From Archegozetes longisetosus (lineage: Eukaryota > Arthropoda > Arachnida > Sarcoptiformes > Trhypochthoniidae): a stretch of DNA of 64,000 nucleotides. Made by a program: the position numbers and the translations under genes. Position 1 is the stretch's first letter. Each line of letters starts with the position of its first letter. Below, piece after piece: positions 1 to 12,045 of this stretch. The stretch is from contig JAEMBT020000008.1 of the NCBI GenBank assembly GCA_018873245.2, positions 2,094,001 to 2,158,000 of the forward strand, written 5' to 3'. A model generated the notes under the pieces. The model was not told the origin of the DNA. It did no database searches and worked only from the letters and a program-made list of their open reading frames with translations.

Positions 1-1468
1 CTAAAAAATCATAAACTTTTTTCTGATAACTTTCTAAAGTGATTAGGAGTTAATTAAATCAAATTAAATATCTAATCAAAAAATCTAAATAAAAATTTCT
101 TTATTTGGATCTTCACAACTAATTGATTTGATTTATTTATTTATAGTGAAAAACTTATTTTTGAACAGCATTTTGAGTGATTATATGTTAGATGTCTAAC
201 TACACCTAAATTTTGTTTATTTTTCTGACTTTCATTTGTCTATTTGCCAAAAGTGTATTTTTCAACAAAAAAAATATTTTGCAAGGGTTTAAAAATCAAA
301 AAGTGTGAAACTTGTCCAAAATAAATAATATCAATCGACTACATCTGAAAGTAACGGATTTCAATTGAATTAGTAATGTGTTTGAAGTAGTTTAGCAGAC
401 TTTAAATAGTATTTGGAGATCAATATTTCTACTGTATTGCAACTTATTCTAAGTAACTGTTATCTTAACAGATCATTTTAACCAAATTAAGGATTCACTC
501 AAGTAGATTGTTTGTCGGCTTTATTTTAGTCAGTCTTGAGCAAGTTGTTCAGAAACTTCAACAGTAATTTAAGTAATGTTTCGTTTTTTGTTAACTGTAA
601 AATCTGATGCCAAACTATATGCAATTTTTAATCCTCAACAGAAAGTTATGGTAAAACTTTTCGCTCAACCTTTAGTATGATTTATGTTGTAAAGTAATCA
701 CATTCAACTGATTTTACTTTTTTCTGTAAAATTAGTTGTAAAAGCGTTTAGAGAGCTACTAAAATTTGTTGTACATTCATTGGTTCCGATGTGACGATAT
801 GTTGACAATTTCACAAATAATGGTATGTATTGACAATTTCTTACGGTTCTAATCAAAATTATGATTAGGTCAAAAGTTACTATTCTTTGTTACAATAGAA
901 ATTACATCTATAGCATAGAAGAGTACTTTTCAACAATTAGAATGTAATGAACGCGAATACTCTGATTAAAAGTTAGTGTTTGAGTACAGTGTCCACAACT
1001 AAATGACAAATTGTGCGTCAGCTTCCTTTCAAGGTATTTCTCTGTAAAAATTGTTAATTTTAAGTCTAGTAAAAACAATAAATAAACAAAGAGCGCAAAC
1101 TTACAACTGACCGCCATATTATTGTCTAGTTTTGATACTTATTATTACTAACGGTAAAGCAAGGTGTTCTACTCTTTTTAATCAGAATCCTTCTATCATA
1201 ACCAGAGTGCATTTATATCGGGAGAAGAAACTGATATTTTCGGACTGGGAATCAGGAGTAAGTAAGGGTGTATTTGGGAGCAATTCGGCAAAAATTATAT
1301 ATTTTTAAACTGAAAATGTGTTACTTTTATTTCTACAACTTGATAGCCGATCATTAAAACTGAATACTAAAGTAAAAATGAATTTAATAAAAATATGAGT
1401 TAAAAATAAGAAATCTATTAAATTGAATTGCAAGCATTTTTTACTGAACAATTTTCATTTTTAGGAAG

Positions 1469-1921
1469 TAGAGTATAAACTTATAGGTATTTTCAGGAAC
1501 CGACCCGACCCGACCCGACCCGAATCGAAACCGTATTAAAGAAAGAGTGATTTTAAAGTAAACAAATTTTTTTCTTTTGGATTGACCACTTTTTTCACTT
1601 AAATCACATTCTTCTGCATCTGATTGACTCATTTTGATCACTTGTGTCGCATTAAGTACACAAAGAAATACAGAATGTATTACTCATTCGTTTGCAATGC
1701 GTTTGTAAAATAGATATTATATTACAGTTTCATAAGTCACTATTTTACTTTGTATTCGAATAGACTTTCAAAACCAATACTTATTTGCAATAATTATTTT
1801 TAAAACAATCCTTAAAGACCCGCACAGACCCGTTTAAAAACTTAAGAAACCGATCCGAACCGTTTTCGGTTCCGGTTTCATACGGGTTTGCTCGGTTTCG
1901 GATTTTCAAGTTTATGCTCTA
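1469..1921. mobile_element. hAT-type miniature element A with 8-bp target duplication
   Basis: Terminal inverted repeats TAGAGTATAAACTT (left) and TAGAGCATAAACTT (right, reverse complement). Beyond them lie CCGAACCG/CCCGA-type subterminal repeats, including four tandem copies of CCGAC at 1500-1520. Flanks TTAGGAAG (1461-1468) and TTAAGAAG (1922-1929) match at 7 of 8 bases, as expected of hAT insertion. At 453 bp it has no full transposase. A minus-strand frame beginning at 1632 (MSQSDAEE...SKRKK) could be a remnant of a transposase N-terminus, but that is weak. Confidence 0.75.
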
Positions 1922-3803
1922 TTAAGAAGTAATTATTATTAAAGTGAAGAAAGAATTACAGAGGATATCCCATTATATGAAATGGTCAGACCTTTTAGCC
2001 TAAACATTTCTATATTCCTAGTAGTTTTGATTAAAAGAATGAAAAATGGCAATCTTAATGCAAATTTTCGTTGAAAAGCTTAATTTTCGGAAAATTAGGG
2101 AAAATAATTGAATACTTTTGTGATTTTATTAAATTACATTTATAAAGATTTGATGAAGTTTGATCAGCGTTAAAGAATTTGAGAAGTGTCGATATAAACG
2201 CACTTTGGTCATAACTTCAACTTAAGTTTAAGTTTTAAAATAGATCAGAACGATTAGCAACAAGAGTAATACTGAAATGTCTATTGATTTTAGTGACATT
2301 AAAACATTGTCACATTATTTCTTGATTGAACTGTCACTTTCTCTTCAATCTTATGCCAAAAATACTGGTAAATCAATTTGTAAGGAGAGTTTGAGCTGAA
2401 AATTCAGTTACAAAGACAACGTTGATCACGAAAAGGATGATCTGATGATAAGCATTTTGGCATCAACTTATCACAAGTCAAGTTTAACGCTGACAAAGTT
2501 GTGGTCACGGATAACTAGCAAGTGTAAGTTCATTATCACTCACTAATCCATAACTAAATCTTACTCTGTTTACGTCTTTTATGCTCTTATACTTCAAATG
2601 TTCTAAAACTTGATGCAATTATAAGCGTAAAAATGTTGAGATTCGATCAGAATATTCTCTGGATTTTCGCATTTGATGGTTAAACTTCAGAAAATAGATT
2701 TGAGATTAGACTAAATCAATTCAAAAGGTTTGGATTGGATTGAATATAAATAATTTTGAACTGGAAACGAAATTATATAAAAATTTGACGAATATTTTTA
2801 TCATTATAAGAGCTCAAAATGCTGGTAAGTAATCATAAATTCTATTTATTAATTTTGTAAACTTAAACTGTTCTGACTTTGTTGGTGAACTTGAATTTTC
2901 AAAACCAATTTTTTCCGACGAAATCTGTATGATTTGAATAATTGATTTAGTGATAGACATGTTTAAAAATTAAAGAATCAGTGTTACAGTGATTGATAGT
3001 TCTGGAGTTGACGGATAATAATAGGCTAATGTCATACAAGTCAAGTAGTAGTATATCTTAGTTACTAAAATACTTAAACTTCGTCAGTTCGCTTAGCGAT
3101 GTCTTTAGAGAACTCTATCGGAAGAACTAGAAGTAATGATCAGAATCCCGAACAAAAGTTAGTGGAATTTAGTATATAATTAATTTTTAATAAATTAATT
3201 GAACAAAGCATAAAAGGGAACAGAATTTATTAAAACTCAAATTAAGTTATTAAACGTTTTTCAAATTTAAATTTATCATCTTGAGAGTTTTTCGACAACT
3301 TTCTCCAACGAAAAGCTGAGAAATAGTTGGAGTTTGAAAAAATTATATTACTAAGAATTAATTCTTACCTGATATTTAAGTAGACATAGAATTTAAATGT
3401 AGGGTTTATTGAACTCTTTTGGAGACTATTTTAATGAAAATGACGCATAGATAATGTTAGTTGTTTTTAACGTTCTTTTGGCCAAAGCAGAGAAGGGAAT
3501 ATCATATTTTGGGATGTCTTGAAATAGTATATTCGCTCTATTATTGCCTAATAATCAACTTTTCAAACAGATCTCACCACAAATGGTATCACAAATAAAA
3601 CCAATGAAAATTGATTTACTTCTTTATTGACAACATCTTTTGAGATATTAGTGACTTGAAATATCTGAGGAATCTTATGGTTTGTATTTATTATACTAAA
3701 TTGGTCAACATAAATTGCAATCAGTTCACTTTGAAGGAATATGTTATAAACATGCATAGCTTTCACAACAAGCTAGTTTTCAACGGTTATATTCAACTTT
3801 TTA

Positions 3804-3830
3804 CTATTAAAGATAACTCATCTTTAATAG
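3804..3830. repeat. Perfect 11-bp hairpin
   Basis: CTATTAAAGAT, 5-nt loop, ATCTTTAATAG. Confidence 0.7.
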
Positions 3831-6820
3831 AGTGATAATCTAAATGTGAGGTCGATGTAAATAGGATAAATCAATTTGATTATTGCGTTTACAAGATTGA
3901 CGAACGACTTGAGAATTTAGAGTTAGAATCTGATACTTTTATTAATAAGATATGAAATACCTATGCGTTGTAATCATCAAAAGGATGAGCCAAAACATTT
4001 GAAGGTTAGAATTGAATTGGCTCTCCTTTTCTTACGTATCTAAAAGTGATTTAAAGTTAATTATACGTTCAACACTTAAACAAGTATTTCAATTGTATTT
4101 TACGTCTGTATAAATGTTGACAACTAATTGTAGTACTAAATAGAATTTTGGGGGAACTCATTGGCATTTGTTTTATTATAGTTGAGAGTCAAACATTTGT
4201 CAAACATTAGTTTTAGCTATGAGTCAAATATAATAGTAACTTATTGATGATCAAATAAGCATTACTTAAACTTCAAATAGTAGTTATATAATACTTTTAT
4301 TGGTATACTTAAAAAACAATTTCAAACCATTTAGATTTTGTAAAAACTATGCCAAATAGCAATCATAAAGTTTATGAAAAGCACTTAAATCTCATTACAA
4401 AATATTCATATAAACTTAATTCAGTAGTAAAAGCTTCTCAATGACAAAATCTTAATTAAGTTCAATGAGAAGTTTTCGTGTCTCACAACTCTCATAATTA
4501 CTTACATTTAAGGATGAATTAAATGTTTGAAAGAGTTCAAAACAACTAGAACTGAGACAAATAAGTCGTTGGCATCGAATAATCAATTGATAGAATTGAA
4601 AGTGTTATATATTTATGGAAAGTATCGAAAAGAGTTCACAATTGAAACCTTGACTGAACAAAAAAAGATTTTCGTCTGAAGTGCAGCTCAAACAAGAAAT
4701 ACGGTCTACTTTGGCTGACTTTAGTTGTCTGAAGCATGCTATTTATGAGTTACCAAAATAAATAATTAGTTGAAAAAATCTAATTTGGCAGCACAGTTCA
4801 AAGCTAGAAAAAACATATCACATAAACCCACAATTAAAAACATCAAAATTCTCTCTTAGCATACCATTTGTTCGATTATTGTGTCATTTATGTTACTAAC
4901 GATATGATTATTTTGAGCGTTTTTCAGATTAAAACTCTTTTATTTATTTTTGTAATAACCTTACTGTCAGCTTAATTAATGTGTTGACTTACAAATATTT
5001 TTCGGACCCAGAATGCTCTTAAAAAAGACAACCAAATCTTAATAAATTCACAGAAAACCCTTTCCAACGGTTAGAAATTGAATTTAGTTGATAAGAAAGA
5101 AGTAAATATCGGGAGTGAAAAGTATTGATTAGTCCAACAGAGAGTATTGATAGATATAAGAAACTTAAATAAAGACCTACTGGTTGATGCGCATAAGTCG
5201 ACGAAAAGTTATTTATACATACAATAGTAAGTTTAAAGCTATGTTATCATTTCATTACATAACTTTGAAAACACGAATAGAATTGCATTTATATACTTAT
5301 TCAAACAATAAGCTTTTGATTGACAAAACACAAACACTGTCTTCATATTAAAACAATACATAGCATCCAAACAACTCTTAACACTTACCTGATGTCTAAA
5401 CAGCTGACGGTTGAGCCAAACTGTTTGCTAGTCTTCTAAACAGTTGGAAAAGTTTGCCAGTGATAAGTGAAGTATGAAAAAGCATAGAGTAATGAAATAT
5501 TACTAAAAAGTAAGAGTGCGTGTAGTGAGAGGTTAGAACTAAGCGTTAAGCAGTAAAGTGATGTCTGGCTCTTATGGCTCCTAATTTGGCAAGAATTGCA
5601 GGAGTGGTAGAGATTTAAGAAAAGCTAACTTGAGATGTGATGTAGAAAAGATAGCGCAAAACTCATCACAAAACACACCAATGTATGCAAAAACAGTTAC
5701 ACTTACGCCTACTTATACTAAACGGTTCTTAAACTTCATAAAAGTTTTCGTAAATATTCTTTCTGACGTAAATCAATACAAAAGAGTTTGGGTACTGAAT
5801 AAAAACTTTGCTCTTATTTTGCATTATAAATGGTTTTCCAAAGACAGAAAATCAGTTTTTCTCATTCTGATACCTGTACAAGAAATAAATTTAACGTTTT
5901 TCACATTTTTCTACATTGTAAGGAAGCATTTGTTACAGTGAAAGCTTTGTTTATAACTGATTCTTATAACTGATCCAATGGTGACAATATTTTCTTGGAA
6001 CATTGTTTATTACAAGTTACAAATTGACAGAAAAAATGGCAAATTTCTTACTTTTATAGTGAGGTCTCTTTTTAGTTATACTAAATTTACTGAACGCTCA
6101 ATTTTAGTTAACTATTTTGATAAATAGAAGTTATTTACAACTGAATGGCACTGAAGAGTTAGTTGTTTTCAACTTGTTTTTTGTTTTAAACTTGTTTTTT
6201 GTTTTCAATTTGCTTTTCAAAGCCATTTTCCACAGAAAACGTATTTAAAAATCCCATTTTTCAATTGTTTTCACCCAAATCAATATTACTGTACATAAGA
6301 ATTGAAATCTCTATCTAAATAATACTTAAATTACACATCAATTCAAAGTTAAAAAACAATAGTCGTTCAAAGTTCGTTAATCGAAAAAAGATAGCGAGAA
6401 AAAAAAGAAAACAGTTCGAATAAATAATATTATGTAATAAAAGAAAGATTCGAATTAGCACGTAGTACGACTAAATGATATTTAAATACAAGATTACAAT
6501 ATATGGTAATAATACTACATTCAAAGAAAGTTTCTAAATCAACTTCACAAAAATAGAAGTTTTGCTTCGGTTAGTTAGTAAATGATACCATCTGTTCATG
6601 ACTAATAAAATGTAAGATTTGATTCATTGGCTAAAGAGGTGCTCTTCGATTCATACAATTGAACTAATTGTGAATTTTTAAAGTACTTTGTTTGAATCAT
6701 AACTAAGAACGAAAGGATTGCACCAAATGTTTTGCAGAAACGACTTAAAACGAACTTAAACTGAAAAGAGGCACCCAATTAGAAGGCGTTTAAAAAAATG
6801 ATTTGACCAAATGTGAAAAT

Positions 6821-6922
6821 TCAAGAATCAGCTGTTCCCGTCACTGTTGAGACTGATGGATAGTAGGCCAACAAAACGGCTATCAATAACATTAGTAGTG
6901 GGATAATAGCACACGCAGAAGC
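6821..6922 (-). CDS. Slmap: Slmap coding exon 5: C-terminal tail anchor and stop
   Basis: After a 69-nt intron (acceptor tataatag|GCT), 33 codons and a TGA follow in phase 0. The peptide has one hydrophobic segment ([18 protein letters not shown]) and a short polar end ([12 protein letters not shown]). A single C-terminal membrane helix with a few luminal residues is the known SLMAP architecture. The only AATAAA seen downstream on this strand is weakly placed (+ strand 6006-6011, about 810 nt past the stop). Confidence 0.87.
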   Translation of the reverse strand, partial: ASACAIIPLLMLLIAVLLAYYPSVSTVTGTADS

Positions 6923-9900
6923 CTATTATATAATCAATTGTTTAGTATTCACAAAATCTTCTATCAACACATCAATTATCAAATTACTCACAATTTTGCT
7001 CTGATATGAAACTATTTCATACTCTTCTTTTGCAGACTTAAGCTCTTCATTAAGCACTTCGTTGTCTTTAGAACGATCTTCGAAATTTCTCTTTAACTCT
7101 TCGAATTGTTCTCTAACACTCTTCAGCTACAAATTGAGGAGTAAAAGGAATTTAAGTTTAGAATTGATTACTTAGCAAGAGTTCGATTGAGACGAAAAGT
7201 GAAAAAATAGATAATCGAAAAGATGGAAAATTGATATAATTTCAAACCTGTGACTGTGCGTCTTCGGCGTCACTCTTAGCAGAATTGAACTGTTCCCTCC
7301 AATAATTATCACCTCTTGACTCGATTTCGAGATTAAGCTTTTGCAATAATTCGAACGAGTTTTGTAAACTTTGATAATCGACAGTTAGTCTAGTGTTAGA
7401 GTCTCGATATGTCAAGAGCTCATTCTCCACAGAATGCAATTTATTTTTAAGAGAAAGGCATTCATTCCTAAGCTTTTCTACTTCTTTCGAAGACTTGGTT
7501 TCATCAACTGGTGAGAGACTGGTTCTCGAAGTACGCAATTCCTCGTTACAAGAATAAACTTTTTTGCGTAAAAGCTCAGATTCAGTTTGGCTTTGCTTAA
7601 TCAGATGTTGTGATTCGAGCAATTGTTTTCGGCACTGATCGTAGTTATTGGCGTATTTAGTTTGAACTTTTCTCTCTTCTTCTAACAAAACTTTTAAACT
7701 ACTAATTTCGTCGTCTTTCAAGTTCAAGAGCTTTTCATTTTCAGCAATTTTAGATTTAATTGCTTCAGTTTCAGAATATGCTGCTTTTAACTTCTCGTGA
7801 GCTTCATTCATCTGATTCTTCATCGAACTAATAATAAGAGATTTCTCTTCAATTTCTTTGAGCGTTTTCATGAGTTTTTGCTGATTATTATCCATTTCCG
7901 ACTCGATTATCTTTGAATTAGACCTTAGATTTTCGAGTTCTACAAGAGTTCGTGACAACTCTTCATCAGTAGATTTCTTCGATGCTCGTGTTTCAGCCAA
8001 TAATTCTTTTGATTATAAAAAGAAAAATCAGTCAAATAATCCTATGCTTTATGTAATCAAGAGAATGATAGCAGTGTTGAGTGAAATACAGACAGAACGG
8101 TATTAAGAGTTAAAAGCTATTATAACAGCCAACCTTTGAGTATTAGTAGTGCACATGCAGTTTGACGCAACTTATATTCATTAAAACCATTCCAGTCTTT
8201 GATTAATTGTTAGACAACATGCAAAAACATTGATTTATAGACAATCAATAAAACAAAATTATAACATTAATATGTCATCTAAACACTAAATCATTAGTTA
8301 AAAACATCGTTAGTTAAAACATCAAACAATCGGAAACTTGGATCCATTTGGACAAACATACCCGAAGGAGATGGTAAAAGTTTTATAATCATATTACCTT
8401 TTAATAAATCAATTTCTGAATTAAGCTGACTAGTGGCCTGATTGACAGAATTAGAGCCCGAATTTATCACACTTTCTGCCTGTGAGTTCATATTCTCATT
8501 ATTTGTACTAATTATTTCTCCATTAGTTAGCACTGGATTAGTTTCAACAATTGCTGAACCGGTCAGAGTGGTAGTACTGAGAGTCTGTTGTTTCAAAGCA
8601 TCGATTTGAGCACTCAATTCATTACATCTGGCATCACTTAATTCTAATTGTTTTTGCACATTAATGAGTTGTTCTTCTAAATTGATTTTATTACTATCAT
8701 TACTATCATGATTATCAGTATTATCATTATTATCATTATGACCAGCACTGCTATCATGACTTATCACTTTCTCTTGTTTAATGACTTCTAATTGCAATTT
8801 CAACTGTTCCATAGCTAAATTAGCCGCTTCATTTATAGCTTTCAATTCAACTATAATATCACTCGTTTCTGATTCTTTAGCTTTCAATTCTTCTATTTTC
8901 TCTTCTAACATCTGCTTCTCTTTCTTCGCCGCCTCACTCAAAGCCGTTTTCTGATCTTCGGCTGCTTTAAGTCGTTTGGCAAAATCTTCGATCTCCTTAT
9001 TCAGTTCATCGTTGCAATTGGCTAGTCTATTAATTTCTTTAGCACTAGTCTCACAAACTTCTTGCAAACGCAAACATTCGTCTTCACTACTCTTTATAGA
9101 AGTTTCAATTTCGTGAAGTCGTGTCAGAACGAGTAGCTTTTCTTCTAAAGCTTTCTGAATGGCTTCTTTAGCAGCGCATTCATACTTCTCTTTATCGTCA
9201 ATCAATTTAAGCATTTCTGCTCTGATATCAGTCACAGAAGGCTCTCCGCTATTATTCCCTTTATTATTACTATTCACGCCTGTATTCAGACAAACTTCCA
9301 GCTTGTTCTGAAGTGTTTCAATACGACTAAGTAGTCGGTCTTCTTCCACAAGCGATTTCCATCCAGAATTTGCTGATTCTTGCGCATTAGTCACCACTCG
9401 CTGAAGCGTTTCCAACTTATTCTCCAAGATTTGTTCGCGATGCATGGCTTCGTTCAGGTATTGCGACAGTTCATACAATTCTTGAGATGAAATAGAGAAA
9501 TTATTGGTTTGAAACTGGTTCTGCATTTGGGATGCATTGAATTGTGATTCTTCTGATTGTATGACACGACTGGCTTTGGCTTCTGTGCCATCGGGTAAAT
9601 ATAGTTTGATAGTAGCTATAATGCACCCGTGCGTTACTTTACGCGAGTTTTCCATAACATCCACTCCAAACTGGACGATATCCCCTGAACACACTTCTCG
9701 CGGTGCCGACTCTTCATTAGCTGGACTTAAACGTTGATTATTAATAAAAGTTCCATTAGAACTTCGCGTGTCTTGCAAGAAGAACTGAAAAAACAAATTT
9801 ACTCAATTGATCGATCAATAGGATTAGTGAAGGCATTTAAGTGAGTGACGTTTATATAGTTAAGTCATTTTTGGTAAAACAAATGCTATTTCTCTCTATA

Positions 9901-11354
9901 TTGAGCTGATGTAGAAATCAATAAAAGCTGCCAATCACGTAATCATAACAGTATTGTATCCTTTTTTATATTAGTTGTAAAAGTAATGCCTAAGTGCTCG
10001 TAACGCTATGGCATTTTGCGCATAAAGTCATTTAACAACATATTAATTATAACTTATATTTTGTCATATAAGGTTACATCTTATTAATTATTTAAATGAA
10101 CATAACCATCAAATAAACAAATAATTTAAACATAAATAATATGTATTGATCATGTTTACAGTAAAAGCAATCTGCAATTTTCAACCGCCTTTTGCTTACT
10201 TCCTATTTCTCGTAAACAGGTTTACTTCAGGTTTATCGTTCACTTTAACTTCTCAACTAAACTATAATTTGAGAGCCTTCTCGTCAACTTAAATAATAAA
10301 TCTGTCAGTTATTTATTTATAAGCAAAATATGTATGAATAGGAAATAGTAAAAAATGAATGAAAATATGTTTGAGTAGGAAATCGTAGAATAATTAAAAT
10401 GGGAGAGCATTAGATATAATCATTTTTGCTTACCTTTCCATCTTCATACCATAATAAGGCATGATTTCTAGACAAGACTTTACAATCAAAAATTGAATTA
10501 TCATTCGATGGCTTACATCGGGCCACAGCTCTGCCAACTTTTGCCGGGGCGTCAAGACTCAAACGTCTTTCGGTGAACGGATGCGAATTCTTTCTGCATA
10601 TTAGTACGGCTTGTGCTACGCTTGTCGAAGAACCCAATTGTGGTGAAGGCAATGAATTTGTGACCGATGAGGAAGTTGTTGTATTGGAGGACAAACTATC
10701 ATTAGTGTAGATATTATTGTTATTATTATTACTATTATTATTGTTGCCACCGATTGATATGCGCTTTACTGAATTCTCTTTGCTTAGAATCGTTTGTTTA
10801 AGCGTACCGTTGCTTCTATTCTCTGTATTATTACAGTTACTCGTATTATCACTACTTTTTCCAGTCATTGCCGATGACGATGTCGATGAACTACTGCTGT
10901 TGTTGTCAGCTCTTTCCGTCATATCATTATTTCTAATATTATTGTTACTATTATTACTTACACTACTGTTATTAGTCATTAGATTACTATCTAATTCTTG
11001 TATTAGTTGCGATTTAAGATCAGCTGACGAACCGATCGTCTCATTCCGTGTGACATCTATTTTCTGTTTGGTCGAATTTGTTGACGAAGTCGTTTCTTCC
11101 GTTTCCTCATTTCGGTCAACATTTGTCGACGAAATTGTGTTGGATTTAATGTTTGAACCAATAGTTTCTTTATTACTATTATTATTACCAATTGATGACA
11201 GCTTTAATTTTGATAAAAATCTCTTCTTATAACTTATATTATTATTTATTAAACTACTCTTTTCAACCGAAATTCTTTCACTATTTTCTTCGGAAGGTTT
11301 GTCAGAATTGAGTTCCAGTTCTTTACTGTTAGTTGTCGTCAAATATTTAACCAT
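6821..11354 (-). CDS. Slmap: Sarcolemma membrane-associated protein (SLMAP) orthologue, complete, 5 coding exons
   Basis: Reconstructed CDS, joined on the minus strand: 11354-10434, 9784-8398, 8005-7248, 7126-6992 and 6922-6821. It totals 3303 nt, giving 1100 aa plus a TGA stop, and all junctions are GT...AG in a continuous frame. Order: Asn/Ser-rich N-terminus (about 1-245); FHA domain (about 246-370) with G274-R275, S295-R-N-H298 and N317-G-T; long coiled coils; tail anchor in the last 33 residues. In the known family, SLMAP is a tail-anchored adaptor of the STRIPAK (PP2A/striatin) complex. Its FHA domain binds phosphorylated Hippo/MST kinase and recruits the phosphatase. The FHA phospho-binding Gly-Arg and Ser-Arg-Asn-His motifs are intact, so function is probably retained. 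The Met at 11354 is chosen because an in-frame TGA lies about 33 nt upstream. The N-terminal extension is odd for the family, in which the FHA domain is normally near the start. Confidence 0.93.
6992..7126 (-). CDS. Slmap: Slmap coding exon 4: distal coiled coil
   Basis: A 135-nt exon of 45 codons between acceptor ttgtag at 7127-7132 and donor ATT|gtgagt. It encodes [15 protein letters not shown]..., continuing the coiled coil and ending ...VSYQSKI, phase 0. It starts 121 nt after exon 3. It contains no usable Met near its start, so a simple ORF scan would miss it. Confidence 0.85.
7248..8005 (-). CDS. Slmap: Slmap coding exon 3: coiled coil
   Basis: The acceptor at 8005 (tcaaaag|AATTATTGG) completes the split Glu codon, giving [14 protein letters not shown] across the junction. 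The exon encodes about 252 residues of heptad-rich Glu/Lys/Leu/Ser sequence typical of the SLMAP rod. It ends ...DAQSQ at CAG|gtttga, phase 0. Confidence 0.9.
8398..9784 (-). CDS. Slmap: Slmap coding exon 2: second half of FHA plus coiled coil
   Basis: Acceptor tttttcag|TTC at 9784, phase 0. The exon opens with [13 protein letters not shown], the core FHA beta-strand segment, continues through [11 protein letters not shown] and [16 protein letters not shown], and then enters SLMAP coiled coil ([30 protein letters not shown]). It ends after 1387 nt with one base of a split Glu codon (AAAAG|gtaata). An Asn/Asp/His-rich stretch near 8690-8760 interrupts the heptads. Confidence 0.93.
10434..11354 (-). 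CDS. Slmap: Slmap coding exon 1: low-complexity N-terminus and first half of FHA
   Basis: 307 codons from ATG to the donor after Gly-Lys (AAG|gtaagc, phase 0). The first 245 or so residues are rich in Asn, Ser and Thr, with a short poly-Asn run. From about residue 246 the frame reads as SLMAP FHA sequence ([14 protein letters not shown]... then [16 protein letters not shown]). The exon stops inside the FHA domain at the same point where exon 2 picks up the FLQDT-SSNGTF segment. An earlier TTG-initiated reading adds four residues but is not needed. Confidence 0.9.
10711..10746 (-). repeat. Coding trinucleotide repeat encoding poly-Asn in Slmap
   Basis: An AAT/AAC-type triplet tract in the coding strand gives Asn-rich sequence within the Slmap N-terminal extension. 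The opposite strand reads as a poly-Leu ORF, which is only a shadow. The length is likely polymorphic. Confidence 0.75.
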
Positions 11355-11929
11355 TAGTTGAATCAAAACAAATTGTTCTCAATTGTTTGTTTGTTTCTAT
11401 ATTTTCTCAAATATTTAAGACGTAAATGAAAACAATATTAATGTTAAGTAATAATTGACAAATTATTACTTGTATAGGAAATGATATTTAAATGATATCT
11501 AATAAGAAAGAGAAACAAAAATAAAAATTAATCTTTTGTTAGTTCACTTATTTTGACAATTACTTTACTTTTTTTCTTAATATTAAATTATTTTTAATTC
11601 AACGCCATATCATTTGATATGTATTTTTGTAAACAATATGATGTATTATCTCATATAAGAGATAATCATATTATATGAAAATGAATTACATTTATAAACA
11701 AATATTTGTTAACTAAATGACAGAAAATGAAATTTATTTCAATCAACACTTCTATTGATGGCGAATAGTACTAGAAATTAAGGTCACTATCTGTTCCAAT
11801 ACAATAATAATAAATTCATTTTACACTTTGATTTTCGTCAACTCCGTCTAATTACGTTTGTAAAAATCCTTTTCAATACCTAATCACTCAATACTGCTTT
11901 CATCGCATTGTGGGATTCAATTATTCCAA

Positions 11930-12045
11930 CATTATTTATGTTACATCCGTGAACTCTATCATTTCGCGTGTTACTATATTGACATTAGAGGGCGATCACT
12001 GTACTGAGTATGCACTGTACACCGCCTTCAAATCGAAGAGAAGTG
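11930..12045 (-). promoter_or_regulatory. Possible Slmap promoter/5' region
   Basis: A GC-richer island about 600-700 nt upstream of the Slmap start codon, in otherwise AT-rich DNA. It contains GAGGGCGATCACTGTAC and two CACTGTAC copies (about 12 nt apart). No TATA box or initiator can be assigned; the proposal rests on position and composition. Confidence 0.25.

Larger units (their letters stand above)
1..6820. other. Non-coding stretch downstream of Slmap
   Basis: No supported gene. It holds hAT element A (1469-1921), a perfect 11-bp hairpin (3804-3830), an imperfect hairpin near 4434-4475, and one possible orphan exon (5389-5435, minus). Short frames, including one on the plus strand at 5630-5941, start at non-ATG codons and show no family features. 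Confidence 0.6.

Noticed and set aside
5630-5941. Plus-strand 103-codon frame
   Set aside because: TTG start, no domain, AT-driven composition, no splice or promoter context.
10717-11232. Plus-strand 171-codon poly-Leu ORF
   Set aside because: Antisense shadow of the Asn/Ser-rich Slmap exon 1; no independent features.
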